Shown: positions 53,111 through 61,816 of the stretch, piece after piece | Layout of the letters: every line of letters begins with the position of its first letter | How positions within the stretch are numbered: position 1 is the stretch's first letter | Assembly: GCA_022841795.1 (NCBI GenBank) | Contig: JALHQU010000008.1 | Location: 1-64,000 of the forward strand | DNA from: Fimbriiglobus sp. | GTDB lineage: Bacteria > Planctomycetota > Planctomycetia > Gemmatales > Gemmataceae | Direction of reading: 5' to 3' | Length of the DNA stretch: 64,000 bases | Translations under genes and position numbers: made by a program | Notes under the pieces: generated by a model | Told to the model about the DNA's origin: nothing | The model's database searches: none | Seen by the model: the letters and a program-made list of their open reading frames with translations, nothing else

Positions 53111-54475
53111 ATGAGCACACTCCTGTTCCAGAACGGGCGGGTGATCGACCCGGCCCAGGGCGTCGATCGGGTGACCGACCTGTACGTGGTGGACGGCCTC
53201 GTGGTCGGCCTCGGCCCTCACCCCGGCCTCACCCCGGACCGCGTCCTCGACTGCACCGGCAAGATCGTGGCGCCGGGGCTGATCGACATGCACGTTCATT
53301 TGCGGGAGCCGGGCCGCGAGGAGGACGAGACGATCGAGACCGGGGCGAGTGCGGCCATCGCCGGCGGGGTCACCACCGTGGCGTGTATGCCGAACACCGA
53401 GCCGGCGCTGGACACCCGCGACGCGGCCGAGTTCGTCATCCTCCAGGCGAAGCGGGCCGAGCAGTGCTTCGTGCTGCCCATCGGGGCCGTCACGAAGGGG
53501 CGGCAGGGGAAGGAGTTGGCCGAACTCGGCAAGCTGGTGGACGGCGGGGCGGTGGCGTTCACCGACGACGGGGCACCCGTCGCCAGCGCCGAGATCATGC
53601 GGCGGGCGCTCGAATACACCAAGATGTTCCGGCGGAAGGAGAAGTTCGCCCGCCCGGTGGACGAGTTCGAGGACCGGTTCGGCAAGGCGGTGCTCGTCCA
53701 CGCCGAGATCCTGGAACTGACCGAAGGCGGGGTGATGAACGAGGGGGCGGTGAGCCACCGGCTGGGGGTGCGGGGGATGCCCGGCGTGGCCGAAGACATC
53801 ATGATCTTCCGGGACATCGTGCTGGCCGAACTGACCGGCGGGAAGGTCCACATCCTGCACGTGAGCACGGCCGGCGGGGTGCATCTGATCCGCAAGGGGC
53901 GGAAGCGGGCGGAGGAACTGCGGCGGGCGGGCAAGCCGAGCTTCTGGATCAGCGGGGAGGCGTGCCCGCACCACTTCATCCTGACCGACGAGACGCTGAC
54001 CGAGTTCGACAGCAACTACAAGATGGCCCCGCCGCTCCGCACGCAAGCCGACGTGGACGCCATCATTGAGGGGCTGAAGGACGGCACCCTGAGCGTGCTG
54101 GCCACCGACCACGCCCCGCACGCCCCGGAGAAGAAGGCCCGCGAGTTCGACCAGGCGCCGAACGGCATCGTCGGGCTGGAGACGTTCCTGCCGCTGTGCG
54201 TCACGCACCTGGTGGAGAAGGGGCACCTCACCTGGCCGCAGATGATCGAGAAGATGACCGTCAACCCGGCGAAGGTGCTGGGCATCGACCGCGGCACGCT
54301 GGTGGACGGGGCGGTGGCCGACGTGACCGTCATCGACCCGGCGGTGAAGTGGACGATCGACGTGACCAAGTTCCGGAGCAAGAGCCGCAACTGCCCGTAC
54401 CACGGCTGGCCGGTGACGGGCAAGGCGGTGGCGACGGTGGTGGGCGGGGAGGTGCGGATGAGCACTTTGGGGTGA
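53111..54475 (+). CDS. pyrC: Dihydroorotase
   Basis: This enzyme closes carbamoyl aspartate to dihydroorotate in pyrimidine synthesis. It is a 454-residue long-type (class I) dihydroorotase. Metal ligands are His61 and His63 in DMHVHLREPG; the conserved tail of the site is ATDHAPHAP. The segment TNAxP-type substrate loop is seen in CMPNTEPALD. The C-terminal beta-barrel (GTLVDGAVADVTVIDP) is complete. The start at 53111 puts the motif at the normal place. The stop codon TGA lies inside the GGTGAACCCC start of a family B palindrome. Confidence 0.95.
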   Translation: MSTLLFQNGRVIDPAQGVDRVTDLYVVDGLVVGLGPHPGLTPDRVLDCTGKIVAPGLIDMHVHLREPGREEDETIETGASAAIAGGVTTVACMPNTEPALDTRDAAEFVILQAKRAEQCFVLPIGAVTKGRQGKELAELGKLVDGGAVAFTDDGAPVASAEIMRRALEYTKMFRRKEKFARPVDEFEDRFGKAVLVHAEILELTEGGVMNEGAVSHRLGVRGMPGVAEDIMIFRDIVLAELTGGKVHILHVSTAGGVHLIRKGRKRAEELRRAGKPSFWISGEACPHHFILTDETLTEFDSNYKMAPPLRTQADVDAIIEGLKDGTLSVLATDHAPHAPEKKAREFDQAPNGIVGLETFLPLCVTHLVEKGHLTWPQMIEKMTVNPAKVLGIDRGTLVDGAVADVTVIDPAVKWTIDVTKFRSKSRNCPYHGWPVTGKAVATVVGGEVRMSTLG

Positions 54476-54545
54476 ACCCCGACCGCCAGGTCGGCGGGTG
54501 CGTGGGGCTGGCTCGCACCCGCGGCCCACGCGGGCCGGGTTCACC
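54471..54545. repeat. Palindromic family B, copy 4
   Basis: 75 bp, arms beginning GGTGAACCCCGACCG and ending CGGGCCGGGTTCACC, with an inner stem. It provides the pyrC stop codon. Confidence 0.85.
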
Positions 54546-54608
54546 GGCAGGGTGCGTTCCCCTATCCTGTCTGGTGGTCCGTTTACTCCTCTCCTGAGGT
54601 GCCTTGCC

Positions 54609-55628
54609 GTGGCTGTCAACGTGGCGGTGGTCGGCGCGACCGGGGCGGTGGGCGATCTGATGCGGCGGGTACTCGCCGAGCGGAAGTTCCCCATCAAGTC
54701 CGTCAAGTTCCTGGCGTCGGAGAAGTCCGCCGGGAAACAGGTCGAGTTCGCCGGCAAACCGTACACGGTGGAAGCCCTCCGCCCGGAGGCGTTCGCCGGC
54801 GTGCAGATCGTACTCAGCAGCACTCCGGGCAAGGTGAGCAAAGAGTTCAGCCCGATCGCGGCGAAGGCCGGGGCGATCGTCGTGGACAATTCGAGTGCGT
54901 GGCGGATGGACCCGGACTGCCCGCTGGTGGTGCCGGAGGTGAACGCCGACCAGCTGCACCACATCAAGAAGGGGATCGTCGCCAACCCGAACTGTGTGGC
55001 GATCCCGCTGACGGTGGCCGTCCACCCGCTGCGGGCGCTGGGCACGGTGAAGCGGATCGTGGTCAGCACCTACCAGTCGTCGAGCGGCAAGGGGGCCACC
55101 GGGCTGACCGACTTCGACGCCCAGTTGAAGGCGTTCGCCGCCGGCGGGCCGGTGCCCGCCCCGACCGCCCACCGGGCGCAACTGGCCGGCAACGTCATCA
55201 CCCTGGACTGGACCCTCGACCCGAACGGGTACACCGAGGAAGAGAACAAGGTGATCAACGAGACGAAGAAGATCCTGGGCGACGCGGCCATCGGCGTGAA
55301 CCCGACGTGCGTGCGGGTGCCGGTGCGGATCTCGCACTGCCTGTCGATGAACGTCGAGTTCGACCGGCCGGTGAGTGCGGCGGACGCGAAGGCGGCGCTG
55401 GCGGCGGCGGCCGGCGTCACCCTGCTGGACGAGACGAAGGACGGCCGGTTCCCGCAGCCGATCCACGCCGAGGGGAGCGACAGCACGTTCGTCGGCCGTG
55501 TGCGGCTCGACCCGTCCAACCCGAACGCGCTCAGCCTGTGGGTGGTGGCGGACAACCTGCGGAAGGGCGCCGCCAGCAACGCCGTGCAGTGCGCCGAGGA
55601 ACTCATCAACCGCGGGATTGTAAAGTAA
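54609..55628 (+). CDS. asd: Aspartate-semialdehyde dehydrogenase
   Basis: This NADP enzyme makes aspartate semialdehyde for lysine, threonine, methionine and diaminopimelate. It has 339 residues with a GTG start (GAGGTG 8 bases upstream). GATGAVG at 9-15 is the nucleotide site, SSTPGKVSKEF follows, and catalytic Cys129 is in NPNCVAIPL. The substrate loop QSSSGKGATG and the C-terminal RVPVRISHCLSMNVEF are typical. It is preceded by a family B palindrome and pyrC on the same strand, so it may be co-transcribed. Confidence 0.95.
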   Translation: MAVNVAVVGATGAVGDLMRRVLAERKFPIKSVKFLASEKSAGKQVEFAGKPYTVEALRPEAFAGVQIVLSSTPGKVSKEFSPIAAKAGAIVVDNSSAWRMDPDCPLVVPEVNADQLHHIKKGIVANPNCVAIPLTVAVHPLRALGTVKRIVVSTYQSSSGKGATGLTDFDAQLKAFAAGGPVPAPTAHRAQLAGNVITLDWTLDPNGYTEEENKVINETKKILGDAAIGVNPTCVRVPVRISHCLSMNVEFDRPVSAADAKAALAAAAGVTLLDETKDGRFPQPIHAEGSDSTFVGRVRLDPSNPNALSLWVVADNLRKGAASNAVQCAEELINRGIVK

Positions 55629-55630
55629 GA

Positions 55631-55728
55631 ACTAACCACAGAGGCACAGGGACACAGAGAAGACGAGAGATTGGATTCCGAACAATCTTCTCCCGTCTTC
55701 TCTGTGTCCCTGTGCCTCTGTGGTTAGT
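55631..55728. repeat. Palindromic family F, copy 3
   Basis: 98 bp, arms beginning ACTAACCACAGAGGCACAGG with a near-perfect complement of about 38 bases. It fills almost the whole gap between asd and truA, beginning 3 bases after the asd stop and ending 9 bases before the truA start. Confidence 0.93.
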
Positions 55729-55737
55729 CCCACTTCT

Positions 55738-56478
55738 ATGCGCAACCTCAAGTTCACCGTCCGGTACGACGGCACCGACTTCTTCGGCTGGCAGACGCAG
55801 CCGGGGTTCCGCACCGTGCAGGAGACGCTCGAAGCGGCCATCTCCTCGATCACCCAGGAAGACCGGGTGCGGGTGAACTGCAGCGGGCGGACGGACAGCG
55901 GCGTCCACGCCTACGGGCAGGTGTGCAACTTCTACAGCGACACCCGGCTCGAACCCGCCACGCTGGTGAAGGCGGTGAACGCCAAGCTGCCCGAGGACGT
56001 GGCGGTACTCGACGGCGAGGTGATGGGGCAGGCGTTCGACGCGAACAAGGATGCGATCGCCAAGCGCTACCGCTACGTCATCAACGACAGCCGCATCCCC
56101 GACCCGTTCCTGCGGCGGTACGCGTACCAGCCGCGGCGGCAGGTGGACCACGAGGTGATGCACCGGGCGGCGCAGGCCCTCCGCGGCCGGCACGACTTCC
56201 GCTGCTTCGAGACCGAGTGGCCGAACCGCCTGACCAGTATCCGCACCATTCAAGACATCGCCGTCACCCGGCACGACCAGTGCGTGTGGATCGAGGTGCA
56301 GGCGGACGGGTTCCTGTACAACATGGTGCGGGCCATCGCCGGCACCCTGTACCACATCGGCCGCGGGTACTGGCCGGAGTCGAAGATGCGGGAAGTGCTG
56401 GACGGTCAGGACCGCCGCGAGGCCGGCCCAACCGCCCCTGCCCACGGGCTGGTCATGCTGTGGGTGCGGTACGGCTGA
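55738..56478 (+). CDS. truA: tRNA pseudouridine(38-40) synthase
   Basis: This enzyme makes pseudouridine at positions 38-40 of tRNA anticodon arms. It has 246 residues, usual for the family. The catalytic Asp53 lies in CSGRTDSGVHAYGQV; the N-terminal VRYDGTDFFGWQTQP, the central KRYRYVI and the C-terminal GFLYNMVRAIAGTL are all present. A 98-bp hairpin ends just 9 bases upstream and no Shine-Dalgarno sequence is seen, so translation may depend on this structure or on coupling. Confidence 0.95.
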   Translation: MRNLKFTVRYDGTDFFGWQTQPGFRTVQETLEAAISSITQEDRVRVNCSGRTDSGVHAYGQVCNFYSDTRLEPATLVKAVNAKLPEDVAVLDGEVMGQAFDANKDAIAKRYRYVINDSRIPDPFLRRYAYQPRRQVDHEVMHRAAQALRGRHDFRCFETEWPNRLTSIRTIQDIAVTRHDQCVWIEVQADGFLYNMVRAIAGTLYHIGRGYWPESKMREVLDGQDRREAGPTAPAHGLVMLWVRYG

Positions 56479-56480
56479 TC

Positions 56481-56548
56481 TGAGAGTGGTAGGCACACTC
56501 CGTGTGCCGTTCTGGTTCACGGCACACGGAGTGTGCCTACCACTCTCA
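56481..56548. repeat. Palindromic family E, copy 2
   Basis: Two perfect 28-base arms (TGAGAGTGGTAGGCACACTC...) around a 12-base loop, 68 bp. Its last three bases are the stop codon of the DUF72 gene (minus strand). It starts 2 bases after the truA stop. Confidence 0.95.
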
Positions 56549-57247
56549 AGCATCGGCGTACTTCAGGAATTGCGTGGCGAACTTCGGCCCGGTGCCGGTG
56601 TCCTCGTGCTTGAAGAACACGAACGTGTCGGCCCAGGTTTGTTCCTTCACCTTCGCCACCCACTTCTTCAGCGCCGCCGGCGAATACTTCTCCCGCCGCA
56701 GCCGCAGGTAGCCCCAGCCGGCTGTCGGCTCGAACGGCACCTCCAGGTCGTCGTCCGCGTCGGCGACGCACAGCGCCGCCGAGCGGTCCCGCAGCAGCGT
56801 GTACACCTCGGCGTCGAACCACGACGGGTGGCGGAACTCGAACGCCACTCGCACTCCCGCCGGCAGCAGTGCGAACAGACCCGTGAGCCGCTCCATGTCC
56901 TTCTTCAGGTTCGGCGGGAGCTGGAACAGCAGCGGGCCGAGCCGCTCCTTCAGCGCCGTAGCCACCTTCACGAACTCGCCCACCGGCTCGGCCACGTCCT
57001 TCAGCCGGCGGATGTGCGTGACGAGCTGCGGGGCCTTCAGCACGAACCGGAAGTCGGCGGGCACGTCCGCCGCCCACGCCTCCACCGCGGACGCCGCCGG
57101 CAGGCGGTAGAAGGTGTTGTTGATCTCCACCGATCGGAAGTGTTCGCCGTAGTACCGCAGGAACTGCCTGGCCGGCAGATCGGCCGGGTAGAACGACGGC
57201 TTCCACTTCGGGTACGCGAACCCGCTGGTGCCGACGAACAGGGTCAT
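56546..57247 (-). CDS. DUF72 family protein
   Basis: A 233-residue TIM-barrel-like protein of the DUF72 (YecE) family. Motifs are FVGTSGFAYPKWKPSFYP at the N-terminus, YYGEHFRSVEINNTFYR, LFQLPPNLKKD, VAFEFRHPSWFD (conserved E-x-R-H-x-S-W) and the C-terminal segment DTFVFFKHEDTG. No signal peptide. The biochemical role of the family is not established. It is convergent with truA; its stop codon lies in the palindrome at 56481-56548. Confidence 0.92.
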   Translation of the reverse strand: MTLFVGTSGFAYPKWKPSFYPADLPARQFLRYYGEHFRSVEINNTFYRLPAASAVEAWAADVPADFRFVLKAPQLVTHIRRLKDVAEPVGEFVKVATALKERLGPLLFQLPPNLKKDMERLTGLFALLPAGVRVAFEFRHPSWFDAEVYTLLRDRSAALCVADADDDLEVPFEPTAGWGYLRLRREKYSPAALKKWVAKVKEQTWADTFVFFKHEDTGTGPKFATQFLKYADA

Positions 57248-57288
57248 GGGCGGCTCAGATTTCTTTCCGACACGAGATGACCGACATG

Positions 57289-58311
57289 TTACCGCTCAGC
57301 ACGCTCGGGAGCGAGCAGCGACTCGATCTTCTCCCAGGACGGTTTTCGGACGACGAAATACTTCTTCTTGTCTCGGTCGCTCTTGATCGAGATCTGGTCG
57401 ATGGCCGGAAGCAGGTCTTCTTCAAGGGTTCCGGTAATGAGGACGGGTGCGTTGAAGACGCCCGCCGCCTTCTCGAACATGTTGTTCATGTTCTCGACGT
57501 GCAGATCGACACCGCGGTACTCGAACCACCACTCGCCGTTCAGCGATCGCGCGATCCCACGCAGGGCCACTGACCGACCGACCTGATCTTCGAGTTTGAC
57601 GAGGCGTGTTGTCCCTTTCTCAAGGCGGAAGACGTTCGCGTTTTCGGTCTTCTTGATCACGCCTACAGCCTCAACGACCTTGCCCTCAACGTCTTTCGCC
57701 CACGGCTTGTCGGGGTCAGTAAGCAACATCCAGTTTTTGTCACCGATATACGCCCTCGACTCGTGGCTCAGCGCGACCCCTTCGAGCAACGCCACCCGGT
57801 CAACAAATTCGGACGGCACTGCCTTGATCGGTTTCGTTTCCACGGCCTTGTACACCACAAATTCGTGCATGAAGTAGAAGTCTACCGATTGGATCGCGAT
57901 CCCAGCCCGTTTGTACGCCGCCCTCGGAGTGCCCACGAAGGATCCGGTCTCATACCCCTCGAACTCGTAGGTCTTGCCCGAGGTGAGGGCCGGAAGTGGC
58001 TCGCCCTCCACCGCCTTCGCCTTTTTGCCAAACTCGTTGAAATAGGGGATAACGCAGATCTGAATATCCTCCTGCGTCGCCTTCCCGTTGATCCGTTGGA
58101 CTCGAAGTTTCGGGCCGACCTCGGGTCCTTTTGTTGGTTCATGGATCACGCGGCCCTGAGCCGTTACCACCGTGCCGAACGGCTCGCCCAACATTCCGAT
58201 CAGTCGTACCTCTTTCGACCCGCGTTTCCAGGATACGTCGCGCGGCTTGTCCTGAGCGCGAGTGGCCGAGAGGAGGGCGAGCAACATGACGGTCCCGCAG
58301 AGTGAGCGCAT
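57289..58311 (-). CDS. Secreted protein of unknown function
   Basis: A 340-residue protein. GGAGGGGT lies just before the ATG at 58311; the signal peptide covers about residues 1-19 (cleavage after TRA). The mature protein seems to hold two or three beta-barrel-like segments of OB character (GTVVTAQGRVIHEP, VEGKVVEAVGVIKK, VALRGIARSLNGEWWFEYRG). Base composition is somewhat lower in G+C than its neighbours, which may show a different origin. Function is unknown. Confidence 0.6.
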   Translation of the reverse strand: MRSLCGTVMLLALLSATRAQDKPRDVSWKRGSKEVRLIGMLGEPFGTVVTAQGRVIHEPTKGPEVGPKLRVQRINGKATQEDIQICVIPYFNEFGKKAKAVEGEPLPALTSGKTYEFEGYETGSFVGTPRAAYKRAGIAIQSVDFYFMHEFVVYKAVETKPIKAVPSEFVDRVALLEGVALSHESRAYIGDKNWMLLTDPDKPWAKDVEGKVVEAVGVIKKTENANVFRLEKGTTRLVKLEDQVGRSVALRGIARSLNGEWWFEYRGVDLHVENMNNMFEKAAGVFNAPVLITGTLEEDLLPAIDQISIKSDRDKKKYFVVRKPSWEKIESLLAPERAER

Positions 58312-58418
58312 GACCCCTCCGGTTTTGTTTCCCACGGTTTCGGTGCTGGGCGAAAAAGTGTAGATCGCAGAATGACATCACTCAACCGTGACGCCCGGCG
58401 AATTTGACGAGTGTGACC

Positions 58419-59384
58419 TCACCCCGGCAGCTTCTTCCCCTTCGCGCCGAGCAGCCGGCCGAGCTGGTCGGCGGACAGCCGCGGGTCGTCCACCAGCACC
58501 CCGGCCATCTCCGTCAGCACATACGCCCCCAGGTCGTCCCCGGTCCAGCCGTTGGCGACCAACTGCCCGCCGATCGCCTCCAGCGCGTGGTCCCGCAGCT
58601 TGTCCGTCTGCCGGGAAATCGTGCCCTCGTGGACGCCGAGCAGGGCGGCCACCTCCCGCTGGCTCATCTTGTACCGCCACCGCAGGCCGAGCAGCAGCCG
58701 CTCGTGGTCGCTCATGCCGGCCAGCCAGTCGCGGGCGGCGGTGATGAACGCCTCGTGCCAGCGGGTGTCCGTCTTCTCGCCGGTGGGCAGGGGCAGGGCG
58801 ATATCGTCGTCCGGCAACGCCGTCACGCCGGAGTGCTGCCGCAGCTTGGACAGGTGCCAGTTCTGGAACACGCGAATGAGCCACGGGGCGAGCGGGCGTT
58901 GCCCGTCGTACCGCTCCAGCACCGGGCGGGTGCCGCCGTCCGGGGCGATCAGGTGGCTCCAGAACTCGGACACCGCCCCCTCCTGCCGCTCCTCGTTCCG
59001 CGGGTACAGGCGGCACGCCCGCGCCCGCAGGGCGTCGATGAGCAGGCAGTCGCTCCGCCCGGTGCGGGTGTTGAACAGCACCTCCCACGCCGCGTCCAGC
59101 CCGTCCACGCACCCGCAGCACACCGTCCAGTCGAGGGCGTACAGGCCGGTCAGGAAGGATGACCACGTCACCGGCCCGTCGGCTTTCGGCGCGTAGGTGG
59201 CGAACGCCCGGTTCAGGTGATCGCGGAACGCCTGTTCACTCACGGCCAGGGCGGGGAACTGGATGCGGCAGTACTGGTACACGATGCCCACCCGCACGGC
59301 GTCGGCCGGGGTGAGCGGGGGAACGGCGGGACTGGCGGCGGGATCGGGCACAGGAACAGGGGTCGTGGTCGGGACGGGCTTCAC
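58419..59384 (-). CDS. Sigma-70-like regulator with atypical N-terminal region
   Basis: A 321-residue protein. The last half contains ECF-like elements: WLIRVFQNWHLSKLRQ (region 2.3-2.4 position) and a region 4 helix-turn-helix, WLAGMSDHERLLLGLRWRYKMSQREVAALLG, HEGTISRQTDKLRDHAL, near residues 215-265. Before this come about 110 residues with two neighbouring Cys pairs (DWTVCCGCVDGL) and no clear similarity, preceded by a Pro/Val-rich low-complexity start. The protein may be a divergent ECF factor. The CCGC cluster could sense metal or redox state, although this is only an inference. Confidence 0.7.
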   Translation of the reverse strand: MKPVPTTTPVPVPDPAASPAVPPLTPADAVRVGIVYQYCRIQFPALAVSEQAFRDHLNRAFATYAPKADGPVTWSSFLTGLYALDWTVCCGCVDGLDAAWEVLFNTRTGRSDCLLIDALRARACRLYPRNEERQEGAVSEFWSHLIAPDGGTRPVLERYDGQRPLAPWLIRVFQNWHLSKLRQHSGVTALPDDDIALPLPTGEKTDTRWHEAFITAARDWLAGMSDHERLLLGLRWRYKMSQREVAALLGVHEGTISRQTDKLRDHALEAIGGQLVANGWTGDDLGAYVLTEMAGVLVDDPRLSADQLGRLLGAKGKKLPG

Positions 59385-59437
59385 TCCACAAGTTTATCCG
59401 TTTCGGTCGGAACGTCGGCTACCCCAACCCCTGATCC

Positions 59438-60589
59438 CTACTGCGGGAAGAACAGCACCACCTGGACGTAGCTGGGCGGCAGCGGGTCGTCCTGCACCAC
59501 CGGGTGCGGGCCTTGCCCGAGGCCGACGGCGGTGGCCTTGCGGGACGAGAACCAGCCGGTGCGCAGCCCCTTGTGCGCCCGCAGGAACTCCAGCACCACC
59601 TCCGCCTGCTTCCGCGTCAGCTCGCCGGCCGACGAGGCCGTCTGGTCCTTCGCCGCCGGGTCGCACAGGGCGGCCACCACCAGTTCGGCCTTGTCCGCCT
59701 TCATCCCGCGGATCATTTCGGCCAGCCGGGTCAGGTGCCCCTGGCCGTCCTCGGTGAGGATGGCGGTGGACGGCTCGAACAAATCGACCACGTTGTACGA
59801 CAGCACCTGCTTGCGGCAGTCCGGCCGCACCAGCAGCTTGGCCGCGTCCGTCACGTACCCGCGGATGAGCGGCAGCCCCTGCACGGCGTCGGTGCCCTGC
59901 TTCACGCTCCGCAGCGTCTCGCGGCCGTCCTTCACGAACTGGTCCACGTCGTCCGCCTTCTTCTCCACCACCCCGACGGCGTCGCCGGCCCGCTTCACCA
60001 TCCCGCGACTGTCCTTCGCCAGCCCGGTGATCTCGGAGTACAGCTTGTCGTCCCGCAGCAGCTTGGCGAGGGTGCCGTCGCCGGTGCGGGCGTCGTGAAC
60101 GAGCTGCGTCACCTCGTCCGCGGCGACGCCGATCTTGGCCGCGGCCTGGGCGAGGTCCGGGGTGGGCTTGGCGGTCAGCCGGCCGTCGGGCAATGGGCCG
60201 GCGGCGGGGTCGCCCGGCTGGATGGAAATCACCTTCGACCCGAGCAGGCCGGTGGCATGCACCTGAGCGATGGCGTCGGCGTACAGGCGGTGGGCGAACT
60301 TGGCGTCGATGGTCATGCGGAGGGTGACGGCGGCGGTCGGCCCGTCGTCGTCCGGGTACTCGACGGCGACGACGTGGCCGGCGTCCACCCCGCGGATGCG
60401 GACCGGGGTGCCGGGGGTAAGGTCGTGGGCGTCCGGGAACCGGGCGGTCACCTCGACCGTGTCCGCCCACAGTCCCTGCTTCCCGCCGATGCGGACGAGC
60501 CCGAGCGCGGTCAGCCCGACGGCGGCCACCACCACCAGCCCGAGTAGGACGGCTTGCCAGCGGGAAAGGGACTGCGACACGGCGGACAC
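59438..60589 (-). CDS. MCE/MlaD-type protein with C-terminal OmpA-like region
   Basis: A 383-residue protein. One transmembrane helix at about 12-34 is followed by an MCE domain at about 43-120 (VTARFPDAHDLTPGTPVRIRGVDAGHV) and then helical segments. MCE proteins bind lipids moving between membranes. From about residue 290 the pattern AELVVAALCDP, GELTRKQAEVVLEFLRAHKG and VVLFFP resembles the peptidoglycan-binding OmpA fold, in degenerate form. No MlaE permease or MlaF ATPase gene is near. It may therefore bridge the inner membrane and the cell wall. Confidence 0.7.
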   Translation of the reverse strand: MSAVSQSLSRWQAVLLGLVVVAAVGLTALGLVRIGGKQGLWADTVEVTARFPDAHDLTPGTPVRIRGVDAGHVVAVEYPDDDGPTAAVTLRMTIDAKFAHRLYADAIAQVHATGLLGSKVISIQPGDPAAGPLPDGRLTAKPTPDLAQAAAKIGVAADEVTQLVHDARTGDGTLAKLLRDDKLYSEITGLAKDSRGMVKRAGDAVGVVEKKADDVDQFVKDGRETLRSVKQGTDAVQGLPLIRGYVTDAAKLLVRPDCRKQVLSYNVVDLFEPSTAILTEDGQGHLTRLAEMIRGMKADKAELVVAALCDPAAKDQTASSAGELTRKQAEVVLEFLRAHKGLRTGWFSSRKATAVGLGQGPHPVVQDDPLPPSYVQVVLFFPQ

Positions 60590-60670
60590 CCCGGAGGAAC
60601 CGTCGGCGGATTATACCCCCGACGGCTACAGGTGTTTCGCCGGATTGCGGGCGGGATTGGGGGGAAGTAG

Positions 60671-60861
60671 GTGCCGCGAGCCGAGCGGCACTCTTCCGGT
60701 GAACCGCGGGCGTCAGCCCGTCGGGTGTGATCCCACCCGGGCGGCTGACGCCGCCGGTTCACCCGATCTGAGGCTGACGCCGCCGGTTCACACAGGACCG
60801 CCTGAAGGCGGGACACCAGCAAATCGCCGGATTTCGTTGGTGTCCCGCCTTCAGGCGGTCT
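60671..60861. repeat. Compound palindromic region, family C copies 3 and 4
   Basis: In order: a hairpin GTGCCG/CGGCAC (60671-60691); an inverted repeat GGTGAACCGCGGGCGTCAGC... to GGTTCACC (60698-60762); a partial right-arm repeat (GGCTGACGCCGCCGGTTCAC, 60772-60791); and GACCGCCTGAAGGCGGGACA... to its complement (about 60796-60860). It fills the gap between the MCE gene and the cysteine synthase gene. Confidence 0.85.
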
Positions 60862-60874
60862 TCAGACATGCACC

Positions 60875-61816
60875 TCATCCCGCGAACGGCTTGAACAACT
60901 CGGTGGTGAAGTACCGCTCCATGCGGTCGGGGAACACCGTCACCACCTGAAGGGTGGGGTCGGCCAGCCGCTTCAGCACCTCGGCGGCGGCGGCGTAGTT
61001 CAGCCCGGAACTCGGGCCGACCGGGAATCCGAGCTTCATCAGCCGGCGGGTGGTGTCGATCGCCAGGTCGTCCTTCACCTCGACGGTGAGCAGCCCCGGC
61101 AGCCGGTCCTCGTGGAAGATTTCCGAGATACGATCGACCACGCCGGGGATGCGGCCGCTGAAGCTGCAACACTCCACGTCGGACGCCGGGTACAGGTTCA
61201 CCGGCCGGGCGTGGACCGGCACCACCCCGCACCCCACATCGGCACACCCCTGGTACAGGCCGACGAGCGTGCCGCCGGTGCCCACCCCGCTGACCACCGC
61301 GTCCACCCGCCCGCCGGGGATCTGGTCGAGGATCTCGCGGGCGGTGGTCTGGCGGTGGGCCTCGGCGTTGTCCGGGTTGGCGAACTGCCGTGGCAGGAAC
61401 GCCCCGCACTCGGCGGCCAGCCGCTCCGTCTCGGCGATGGCCCCGCGGATGCCCGCGTCCTTCGGGGTGAACCGCACCTCCCCGCCGTACCCGCGGATGA
61501 GCAGCACCCGCTCGTTGCTCACCCCCTCGGGCATGACGGCGACGAACCGCAGGCCCATCTGGGCGCACGCCAGCGCCAGCGCGATGCTGGTGGACCCGCT
61601 GGACGCCTCGCACACCGCGTCCCCGCACTTCACCCGCCCGAGCCGCCACGCCTTCTCCAGGATGAACCGGGCGATGCGGTCTTTCGTCGAGCCGCTCGGG
61701 TTGAAGAACTCGAGCTTGCACCACACCGGCGGGAGCGCGGGGTCGAGCTGCACCGGCACCAGCGGCGTCGGGGCCACGCGGTTCAGGTAGCGGTGGCAGC
61801 CGGGTAGGTCAGCCAT
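60875..61816 (-). CDS. Cysteine synthase-type PLP enzyme
   Basis: A 313-residue fold-type II PLP enzyme of the CysK/CysM family, which makes cysteine from O-acetylserine (or phosphoserine) and sulfide. PLP-binding Lys45 is in FNPSGSTKDRIA; SSGSTSIALAL binds the substrate carboxylate; and GVGTGGTLVGL is the phosphate loop. It is usual in length. The C-terminus GPSSGLNYAAA carries the Ser/Gly that contacts the PLP ring. The ATG overlaps the upstream gene's end by eight bases. CysK, CysM and cystathionine beta-synthase-like activity cannot be told apart. Confidence 0.9.
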   Translation of the reverse strand: MADLPGCHRYLNRVAPTPLVPVQLDPALPPVWCKLEFFNPSGSTKDRIARFILEKAWRLGRVKCGDAVCEASSGSTSIALALACAQMGLRFVAVMPEGVSNERVLLIRGYGGEVRFTPKDAGIRGAIAETERLAAECGAFLPRQFANPDNAEAHRQTTAREILDQIPGGRVDAVVSGVGTGGTLVGLYQGCADVGCGVVPVHARPVNLYPASDVECCSFSGRIPGVVDRISEIFHEDRLPGLLTVEVKDDLAIDTTRRLMKLGFPVGPSSGLNYAAAAEVLKRLADPTLQVVTVFPDRMERYFTTELFKPFAG

